From Nocardioides sp. T2.26MG-1 (GTDB taxonomy: Bacteria > Actinomycetota > Actinomycetes > Propionibacteriales > Nocardioidaceae), in the NCBI RefSeq assembly GCF_950101795.1, contig NZ_CATNLZ010000001.1, positions 69,678 to 131,380 of the forward strand: a stretch of 61,703 nt of DNA, given 5' to 3'. Under the pieces are notes generated by a model, which saw only the letters and a program-made list of their open reading frames with translations, searched no databases and was not told where the DNA came from. Each line of letters starts with the position of its first letter. Positions within the stretch are counted from its first letter, which is position 1. A program made the position numbers and the translations under genes. This document shows positions 53,250-61,703 of this stretch, one piece after another.

Positions 53250-54261
53250 TCCCCGCCTCGACGGCATGGCCGTCGATGGCCGTGAGCTCCTCGTCCGTGA
53301 GGTCCGGGAAGCTCAGCGCGTCGAGGTTGGCGTCGAGCTGCTCGACCGAGCTCGCGCCGATCACCGCCGACGTCACCCGCGGGTCGCGCACCGCCCACTG
53401 CAGCGCGAGCTGGGCGAGCCTCTGCCCGCGCGACTGCGCCAGGTCGTTGAGCCGGCGGACGTGGGTGAGCGTGGCCTCGTCGAGGTGGTCGCCGGGCAGC
53501 GAGGATCCCTGGCGGGCGGCGCGCGAGTCGGCCGGCACGCCGTCGAGGTAGCGGTCGGTCAGCAGTCCCTGGGCCAGCGGAGAGAACACGATGCAGCCCA
53601 TGCCCTGCTGCTCGAGCTCGTCGAGGAGGTCCTCCTCGATCCAGCGGTTGAGCATGGAGTACGACGGCTGGTGGATCAGCAGCGGCGTGCCGAGGTCGCG
53701 GGCGATCGCGGCCGCCTCGTTGGTCTTCGCGGCGGAGTACGACGAGATGCCGGCGTACAGCGCCTTGCCCTGCCGCACCGCGTGGTCGAGCGCCATCATC
53801 GTCTCCTCGAGCGGCGTCTCGGGGTCGAAGCGGTGGCTGTAGAAGATGTCGACGTAGTCGAGCCCCATGCGGCCCAGCGACTGGTCGAGCGAGGCGAGCA
53901 CGTACTTGCGCGAGCCGCCGCCCTGGCCGTACGGCCCGGGCCACATGTCGTAGCCGGCCTTCGTGGAGATGACCAGCTCGTCGCGGTAGGACGCGAAGTC
54001 CTCGCGCAGGTAGCGCCCGAAGTTCTCCTCCGCCCGGCCGTACGGCGGGCCGTAGTTGTTCGCGAGGTCGAAGTGGGTCACGCCCCGGTCGAAGGCGCGG
54101 CGCAGGATCGCGCGCTGGGTCTCCTCGGGACGGTCGTCACCGAAGTTCTGCCAGAGCCCCAGCGAGATCACCGGCAGCTGCAGCCCGCTGCGACCGGTGA
54201 AGCGGTAGCGCATCCCGGTGGCGTCGGTGTCGTAGCGGTCAGGGGCGGCGACGTAGGTCAT
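53218..54261 (-). CDS. aldo-keto reductase (YghZ/Kv-beta type)
   Basis: 347 residues. Catalytic tetrad: Asp in THFDLANNYGPP with Tyr, Lys in VISTKAGYDMWPGPYG, His in DIFYSHRFDPETPLEE. NADPH-binding C-terminus (SAVIGASSVEQLDANL). The GSRKYVLASLDQSLGRMGLDY region is typical of YghZ, a methylglyoxal reductase. CAGGAT (54268-54273) then 6 nt then ATG suggests a leaderless start. Confidence 0.92.
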   Translation of the reverse strand: MTYVAAPDRYDTDATGMRYRFTGRSGLQLPVISLGLWQNFGDDRPEETQRAILRRAFDRGVTHFDLANNYGPPYGRAEENFGRYLREDFASYRDELVISTKAGYDMWPGPYGQGGGSRKYVLASLDQSLGRMGLDYVDIFYSHRFDPETPLEETMMALDHAVRQGKALYAGISSYSAAKTNEAAAIARDLGTPLLIHQPSYSMLNRWIEEDLLDELEQQGMGCIVFSPLAQGLLTDRYLDGVPADSRAARQGSSLPGDHLDEATLTHVRRLNDLAQSRGQRLAQLALQWAVRDPRVTSAVIGASSVEQLDANLDALSFPDLTDEELTAIDGHAVEAGINLWARSTAE

Positions 54262-54293
54262 GCCCCGATCCTGCCACCGGCCGCAGGCGGCGC

Positions 54294-54842
54294 TCAGCCG
54301 GTACGGCGGTCCAGGTCCGCGACCGCGCTCCGCAGGTCTCCCAGCGTGATCTCGAAGGCCGCCAGCGTCCCGAGGACGACGCGGTCGTCGGTGCGCGCGA
54401 GACCCAGCAGCAGGTGCTCGGTGCCGATGAACCCGTCCCCGAGGTGGATCGCCTCGCGGAGCGCCAGCTCGAGCGCCTTCTTCGAGGAGCGGGTGAACCG
54501 GAGGTGCCCGCGGCGCGACGCCGCACCACCGGCGTCGCCCCCGAGGTCGCTGCCGATGCGGCGCACGACCTCGTCGAGGTCGATGCCCAGCACCTTGAGC
54601 GCCTCGGCGTCGTCGGCGTCCAGCCCCTCGGCGTACGGGCTGCGCAGTCCGGCGACCACCCCCCAGACCTCCTCGACGGGCGCCCCCATCCCCACGAGCA
54701 CGCGGACCGCGGTCGAGGTGTCGTCGGCCAGCAGCCCGGCCAGCACGTGCTCGGGCCGCACCTCGGCCGCACCCTGCTCACGCGCACTCTCGACCGCCTG
54801 CTCGACCACGCGCCGCGCGGCTCGGGTGAATCGCTCGAACAT
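54294..54842 (-). CDS. Clp N-terminal-domain protein
   Basis: 182 residues with two Clp-N repeats: FERFTRAARRVVEQAVESARE, EVRPEHVLAGLLAD, then FTRSSKKALELALREAIHLGD, IGTEHLLLGLARTDD. No ATPase module follows, so it is a stand-alone ClpC N-domain, likely an adaptor or a competitor for ClpC substrates. Follows the small HTH gene by 33 bp, in one operon under the paired operators at 55098-55142. Confidence 0.85.
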   Translation of the reverse strand: MFERFTRAARRVVEQAVESAREQGAAEVRPEHVLAGLLADDTSTAVRVLVGMGAPVEEVWGVVAGLRSPYAEGLDADDAEALKVLGIDLDEVVRRIGSDLGGDAGGAASRRGHLRFTRSSKKALELALREAIHLGDGFIGTEHLLLGLARTDDRVVLGTLAAFEITLGDLRSAVADLDRRTG

Positions 54843-54875
54843 CTCTCGCTCCCTCAGCTCTCGGTCAGGTCCAGG

Positions 54876-55094
54876 TCAGCTGCGGCCGTGCTTCTTGTGC
54901 ACGGCCTGCCTGCTGACGCCGAGCACCTCGGCGATCTCCTGCCACGACCACCCGGCGGCCCGGGCCCGCCGGACCTGGGTCGCCTCGAGGTGCTCGACCA
55001 GGCGCCGCAGCGCACGCACCGCCCGCAGCCCCACCCGGGGATCCGCGTCGGTGGCCGCGGTCGCGGTGGCGGCCGCGTCGCTCGTCTCGGTCAT
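54876..55094 (-). CDS. small HTH regulator of the ClpN pair
   Basis: 72 residues. Low-complexity start (TETSDAAATATAATDADPR), then a helix VGLRAVRALRRLVEHLEATQ and the HTH WSWQEIAEVLGVSRQAVHKKHG, close to the sigma-region-4 / MerR-like HTH. Its ATG is 7 nt after TATGTT of a perfect promoter (TTGACA-17-TATGTT) overlapped by two palindromes, so it probably represses itself and the ClpN gene. Confidence 0.8.
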   Translation of the reverse strand: MTETSDAAATATAATDADPRVGLRAVRALRRLVEHLEATQVRRARAAGWSWQEIAEVLGVSRQAVHKKHGRS

Positions 55095-55097
55095 GCC

Positions 55098-55142
55098 TGT
55101 CAACATAGGTTGACGGATCCGATCTGTCAACCCTGGTTGACA
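55098..55142. promoter_or_regulatory. promoter with twin palindromic operators of the HTH-ClpN pair
   Basis: Two 18-bp palindromes: TGTCAACATAGGTTGACG (55098-55115) and TGTCAACCCTGGTTGACA (55125-55142). On the minus strand the -35 TTGACA lies in the second and the -10 TATGTT in the first, with a 17-bp spacer; the ATG follows the -10 by 7 nt. The divergent PPOX gene starts 16 bp beyond the second site, so one regulator may control both sides. Confidence 0.75.
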
Positions 55143-55157
55143 TGGCAGGATCGCCGG

Positions 55158-55556
55158 GTGACCTCGTGGCGACCGGACTGGGACGCGTTCCCCCAGGACC
55201 TGCTGGACTTCTGGACCGAGCGGCACCTGTGCACGCTGACGACCCTGCGCGCCGACGGCAGCCCGCACGTGGTCCCCGTAGGGGTCACGGTCGACGTCGA
55301 GCAGCGCTGCGCCTGGGTGATCACCTCGCGCACCTCGGCCAAGGTGCGGCACGTCCAGGGCAGCCCGACGCTCGCCGCCTGCCAGGTCGACGGGCGACGC
55401 TGGTCGACGATCGAGGGACGCGGCGAGGTGCGCGAGGACGACGAGTCGGTACGCCGGGCGGTCGAGCGCTACGCGACCCGATACCGCCAGCCGCGGGTCA
55501 ACCCCGCCCGGGTCGCGGTCCGCATCGAGGTGGACCGCTTCCTCGGCAACGTGTGA
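55158..55556 (+). CDS. PPOX-class flavin/F420-dependent enzyme
   Basis: 132 residues from the GTG at 55158. Split-barrel fold: FWTERHLCTLTTLRADGSPHVVPVGV, AWVITSRTSAKVRHV and a C-terminal VNPARVAVRIEVDRFLGNV. Actinobacterial relatives use F420H2 or flavin; substrate unknown. CAGGAT (55146-55151) then 6 nt then GTG: leaderless-type start. Confidence 0.85.
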   Translation: MTSWRPDWDAFPQDLLDFWTERHLCTLTTLRADGSPHVVPVGVTVDVEQRCAWVITSRTSAKVRHVQGSPTLAACQVDGRRWSTIEGRGEVREDDESVRRAVERYATRYRQPRVNPARVAVRIEVDRFLGNV

Positions 55557-55577
55557 CCCACCGCCACCCACCGGGAC

Positions 55578-55617
55578 GTCATACAGCTGGAGCGAACGGT
55601 TGCTCTGTCCGTATGAC
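55578..55617. terminator. inverted repeat between PPOX and sugar-kinase genes
   Basis: GTCATAC (55578-55584) / GTATGAC (55611-55617), with an inner GAGC / GCTC pair. It lies between convergent stops, so a terminator is likeliest. Confidence 0.4.
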
Positions 55618-55657
55618 CTCCTGACCGATCCACCTCCGGCCGAGGCCTGGACCACCC

Positions 55658-57046
55658 TCAGCCGTGTCGTTCTCGCGCGGCGCGCACGAACTCCCTGTAG
55701 ATCTGCGCGAAAGGGTCGCGCGGGGGCCGGGTCACCGGAGCCGCAGACAGCACCACGGAGCCGGGCGGCACCAGACCTGCGCGCTCGGCCGCCACGACGG
55801 CGGCGCCCACGGCCACCGGCTCCTCCTGGGCGACGACGCGCAGCGGACGGGGCAGCACCTCGGACTTCACCCGCGTCCAGGCGGCATTGCGCGCCCCGGG
55901 TCCCCCGAGGAGCACGACCGGGCCGTCGGCGGCACCGGGGTCGAGCCGGCGCTGCTCGTCGTACATCCAGCGAGCCTGGAGGCACAGCCCCTCGAGGACC
56001 GCCTTGGTGAGCGCCCCGGGACCGGCGGGCCCGACGTCCCCGACCACGCGCATCGTCGCCCCCGGATCCGGGTCGGGGCACTGGCGCCCACGCAGATAGG
56101 GCAGCACGAGGAGGCCGGTGGGGCCCGCGGGGAGGTCGTCGCTCTCGGGATGGTCCGCGACCCAGGCGGCGTACGCCGATCCCGCGGCGCTGTTGCCCGC
56201 GACCAGGGCGAGCTCGCGGCCGCCGACGGTGCGGACCAGGCTCATCCCCGCGCGACGCACGCCCTCGCGGTCGGGCTCGCCGTCGAGCACACGCAGCAGC
56301 ACCTCGGTGGTGCCGAGGGAGTCGGCGGTGTCGCCGGGGCTGCGGACGCCGCAGGCGTGGGCACCGACCTGGTGGTCGTGGCCCGCGACCACCACGGGGA
56401 CGCCGCCCGCCCGGCCGGCGACCTCGTCGGGCCCGACCACCTCGGGCAGCACGGCGGGGCTCACCCCGACCAGCCCGAGGAGGTCCTCGGCCCACCCGTC
56501 CCGATCGAGGAGGTAGACCCCGGTCCGGCCGGCGAGCGTGTGGTCGGTGACGATCCGGCCCGTGAGCGCAAGCGCGACGAGGTCGGCCGCGCCCGCCCAG
56601 TGCCGCATCCGGGTGCGCACGTCCGGGCGGGAGTCGGCCAGCCAGGCCCAGGTGGCCAGCGGCACCTTCGGGGAGAGCCGGACCCCGGTCCGGGCGAACA
56701 GCGTCTGGGGGTCCAGGTCGCCGAGGGCGGCGCTCGGGAGGCGGCGGGCGTCCCAGGTCAGCAGCGGCGTCAACGGCCGTCCGTGCTCGTCGAGCGGCAC
56801 GCCGGTCTCGGCCATCGACGCGACTCCGACCGCCGCCACCGGCCCGGCCTCCTCGGTGACCTCGCGGAGCAGGCCCACCGCGGCGGCCACCAGGTCCTCC
56901 GCGCCCGACGGGGTCGGCTCCCGGCGCAGGGCGACGAGCGCCGCCGGGCGCTCCGATGCCGGGTCGAGGTCGACGCAGACGGCCTTGAGGTACGACGTGC
57001 CGACGTCGATGCCGGCGACGCGGAGGCCGGTGCGCGGAGGTGACAC
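55658..57046 (-). CDS. FGGY-family carbohydrate kinase
   Basis: 462 residues from a GTG with GAGGGG upstream. Residues: GIDVGTSYLKAVCVDLD (phosphate-1 loop), LTWDARR, and the FGGY C-half VVAGHDHQVGAHACGV, GTTEVLLR, LGGPGARNAAW and EPVAVGAAVVAAERAGL. The substrate cannot be read; fuculose, AI-2, xylulose and glycerol kinases share these motifs. Coupled to the phosphorylase gene 13 bp upstream, so its substrate is probably the aglycone released there. Confidence 0.85.
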   Translation of the reverse strand: MSPPRTGLRVAGIDVGTSYLKAVCVDLDPASERPAALVALRREPTPSGAEDLVAAAVGLLREVTEEAGPVAAVGVASMAETGVPLDEHGRPLTPLLTWDARRLPSAALGDLDPQTLFARTGVRLSPKVPLATWAWLADSRPDVRTRMRHWAGAADLVALALTGRIVTDHTLAGRTGVYLLDRDGWAEDLLGLVGVSPAVLPEVVGPDEVAGRAGGVPVVVAGHDHQVGAHACGVRSPGDTADSLGTTEVLLRVLDGEPDREGVRRAGMSLVRTVGGRELALVAGNSAAGSAYAAWVADHPESDDLPAGPTGLLVLPYLRGRQCPDPDPGATMRVVGDVGPAGPGALTKAVLEGLCLQARWMYDEQRRLDPGAADGPVVLLGGPGARNAAWTRVKSEVLPRPLRVVAQEEPVAVGAAVVAAERAGLVPPGSVVLSAAPVTRPPRDPFAQIYREFVRAARERHG

Positions 57047-57059
57047 CCGTTGCCGCCCC

Positions 57060-58511
57060 TCAGGCTCCCGGTCGTTCGGTGGCGGTCACCGTGTGGGTGC
57101 GCCGGGCGAGGTCCGCCCGCAGCTCGGCCCGGTGCTCTCCGTGGCTCCACGTGAGCACCAGGACGCCCTCGCCCGCCCGCGCGCAGGAGAACTCGCCGTC
57201 GAACGCCGGATGGCTGCCGCGCAGCCGGATCAGCTCGAGCTGGTCGCGGACGACCGGTCGCTCCAGGGCCGCGTCGATCTCGGCGTCCGTGAACCGGTGC
57301 CGGTTGATCTCGCGCCCCACCCCGGTCTCCTCGGAGAGCGCGACGTCGTTGGAGCCGGCGAGCAGCCCGACGTAGTAGACCTGCGGGCGGCCCGGGGTGA
57401 ACAGCTGGAACGCGCGGGCCAGCAGGTAGGCGTCGTCGTCCTCGCCGAGCACGCTGTAGAACGTGGAGTTGACCTGGTGCGGCAGCTCCGCCCACGCGAC
57501 CGGGGTCGAGGCCCGCGCCGACTCGCCGTCGGTACGGCGGGCCGCAGCCTCGAACACCGCAGCCATCTCGTCGTGGTCCATCAGGCCCGGCCACTCGCGA
57601 GCCGGACCGGCGTCGATCACGCCGATCCCGTCATGGGTGTCGAGGACCGTGATCGCGTTCGCCGGACGCACCTCGAGCCACTCCGCCAGCCGGTCGGTCT
57701 GCCCGGTCTCGAGCGCGTGCAGCAGCAAGGGCGGCAGCGCGAAGTCGTAGACCAGGTCGGTCACGGCGGCGACCGCCCGCTGCTGGCTGTGGTGGGCGTG
57801 CACCTCCACGAGCACCTCGAGCCCCTCGGCGTGCGCGAGCTCGGTGACCTCGGCGACGAACGCGAGCGTGTCGTCGGTCATGAAGCTGTCCGTGCCGGCC
57901 GTCTTCACGGCGTACCCCACCGCGTCGAGGCGCGCCGTGCGCACTCCCGCCTCGGCGAACGTGCGCATCACCCGGCTCAGGTAGTCGCGGGCGACCGGGT
58001 GGGCGACGTCGAGGTCGACCTGCGAGGGCATGAACGTCGTCCAGACCAGGCGACGGGTGCCGTCGGCCATCTCGTACGGCGTGAACGGCAGCCCGGCGCG
58101 CGGCCGGTAGATCGCGGTGATCCCGGCCTCGGTGCCGCCCTCGGGGAAGACGGTGTCGAAGGTCAGGAACATGCCGGCGTACGGCGAGTCCGCGCCGCGC
58201 GCGAGCCAGTCGCGGAACTCCGCGGAGTCGGCCGAGACGTGGTTGACGATCACGTCCGCGGTCACGTCGATGCCGGCGTCGCTCAGGGCGACCACGTCGG
58301 ACCAGTCGCCCAGGCGCGGGTCCACGGTCGTGTGGTCGACGGGGTCGAACCCGGCGTCGTCGCCGTCGTACGGCGTGAAGAACGGCAGGATGTGCACACC
58401 GGAGAACACCGCGAACGGACCCTCGGTGAGCAGCCGGCGGAGTCCGGCCAGGTCACCCCCGAACCGGTCCGCGTAGGTCAGCAGGTGCACCCCGTTGCGC
58501 TGCTCCTCCAC
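57060..58511 (-). CDS. GH13 subfamily 18 (sucrose phosphorylase-like) glycoside phosphorylase
   Basis: 483 residues from the GTG at 58511 (GGAAGGGG upstream). The nucleophile Asp196 is in RTARLDAVGY, the acid/base Glu236 in LEVLVEVHAHH and the third Asp294 in DTHDGIG, spaced as in sucrose phosphorylase. The beta-barrel opening is LLTYADRFGGDLAGLRRLL. Releases glucose 1-phosphate from a glucoside. Candidates are sucrose, glucosylglycerol or glucosylglycerate. Operon with the FGGY kinase. Confidence 0.85.
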   Translation of the reverse strand: MEEQRNGVHLLTYADRFGGDLAGLRRLLTEGPFAVFSGVHILPFFTPYDGDDAGFDPVDHTTVDPRLGDWSDVVALSDAGIDVTADVIVNHVSADSAEFRDWLARGADSPYAGMFLTFDTVFPEGGTEAGITAIYRPRAGLPFTPYEMADGTRRLVWTTFMPSQVDLDVAHPVARDYLSRVMRTFAEAGVRTARLDAVGYAVKTAGTDSFMTDDTLAFVAEVTELAHAEGLEVLVEVHAHHSQQRAVAAVTDLVYDFALPPLLLHALETGQTDRLAEWLEVRPANAITVLDTHDGIGVIDAGPAREWPGLMDHDEMAAVFEAAARRTDGESARASTPVAWAELPHQVNSTFYSVLGEDDDAYLLARAFQLFTPGRPQVYYVGLLAGSNDVALSEETGVGREINRHRFTDAEIDAALERPVVRDQLELIRLRGSHPAFDGEFSCARAGEGVLVLTWSHGEHRAELRADLARRTHTVTATERPGA

Positions 58512-58720
58512 CGTCGCCCCTTCCGTCGTCTGCGGCTGCTGGTGCGGTCGCTGCAGCCACGATGGCACTCCGGGGCGCCGGGCGGCACCGGGGGCATCTG
58601 GACCGGTCGGCGCGGGACCGCGCGTGGGCTCGCGGGGAGGTCTAGCCTGCGGCCAGGTGGCACCGGGGGGCGGCCGCCCACATCCATGCCCGGTCTCGGG
58701 CCTGACCCGATTGGCTCCCC

Positions 58721-58792
58721 ATGAGCTGGAACGTCGTCTTCCTGGTGCTCGTCGTGCTCGCGGTCGCGGCCGCGATGCGGGCCGCCTCCTGA
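58721..58792 (+). CDS. possible 23-residue single-span membrane peptide
   Basis: ATG to TGA encodes MSWNVVFLVLVVLAVAAAMR and then AAS: one hydrophobic helix with a basic end. No clear ribosome site or -10. The surrounding 58512-58720 shows no other gene. Low confidence; codon usage cannot decide it. Confidence 0.3.
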   Translation: MSWNVVFLVLVVLAVAAAMRAAS

Positions 58793-58795
58793 CGC

Positions 58796-58847
58796 AACGC
58801 ACGCGTCCCGGCCGACCCGAGGGGCCGACCGGGACGAGACGTGCGTT
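58796..58847 (-). terminator. hairpin terminator downstream of katG
   Basis: AACGCAC / GTGCGTT outer (58796-58802 / 58841-58847) and CGTCCCGG / CCGGGACG inner (58804-58811 / 58829-58836) stems. It begins 4 bp after the katG stop. Confidence 0.65.
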
Positions 58848-58850
58848 CGA

Positions 58851-61605
<2,755 letters not shown>

Positions 61606-61615
61606 CCTGCTCCGT

Positions 61616-61636
61616 TTTCTTGAATGAGTCAAGAAA
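61616..61636. promoter_or_regulatory. FurA operator-like palindrome upstream of furA
   Basis: TTTCTTGA (61616-61623), 5 nt, TCAAGAAA (61629-61636): a perfect 8-bp-arm AT-rich palindrome ending 11 nt before the furA ATG, resembling actinobacterial FurA/CatR boxes. Nothing else is seen to the window end. Confidence 0.7.
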
Positions 61637-61703
61637 CGGTGGGTGAAGTTCCCGGGGGTTTCGGCTGCTGGCAGCCGATCCCCGCACGACACGCCCGTGG
61701 CTC

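Overview
The window is high-GC actinobacterial chromosome, most likely Nocardioidaceae (Nocardioides-like). The evidence is the very high G+C, frequent GTG starts, mycobacterium-like gene order (pth-rplY-prs-glmU with a divergent TetR gene; rplM-rpsI-glmM; glmS-acpS-nnr-alr-tsaE), a Stealth-type sugar phosphotransferase, and a FurA-KatG pair. There is no phage, insertion sequence, CRISPR array or plasmid module. Nearly all genes are intact.

Layout. (1) 84-9293, minus strand: an expanded phosphate-uptake locus, pstC-pstA-pstS plus two more binding-protein-like secreted proteins and a sortase-fold protein that has lost its catalytic residues, preceded by GTTC repeats in 11-bp register that look like PHO boxes. 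(2) 9439-18926: small enzymes (VOC, HAD, CysQ), translation and precursor genes pth, rplY, prs and glmU, a divergent pepN, and a GNAT/TetR pair facing each other across a large palindrome. (3) 18915-19314: a tRNA-Gln-like gene preceded by five exact 64-bp tandem units, each carrying the first ~18 nt of the tRNA. (4) 19449-27317: secreted protein, LigC ligase, and a surface-glycan cluster with a glycosyltransferase-Stealth fusion and a sulfotransferase-like gene. (5) 27340-34306: GNAT-TsaE fusion, hydrolase, alr, nnr, acpS and glmS, with REP-like hairpins between genes. (6) 34315-44321: coaA, an ArsR regulator divergent from an SMP-30-like protein, an ABC exporter, glmM, rpsI, rplM, gltA and a HAD gene. 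(7) 44334-55556: a large adhesin-like surface protein, MFS/MarR, an HtrA-like protease, a tandem GNAT, ABC-F, a PAP2 remnant, an aldo-keto reductase, a small HTH-ClpN pair under paired palindromic operators, and a PPOX-like oxidoreductase. (8) 55658-61605: a sugar phosphorylase with an FGGY kinase, then katG-furA.

Functional themes. GlmS, GlmM and GlmU together give the UDP-GlcNAc route, and Alr supplies D-Ala for peptidoglycan. CoaA and AcpS supply and attach the CoA-derived phosphopantetheine arm. Many genes share one promoter design: a TANNNT-like hexamer 6-7 nt before the ATG or GTG with no ribosome-binding site, which suggests pervasive leaderless transcription. All functional calls are from sequence reading; no database search was run.
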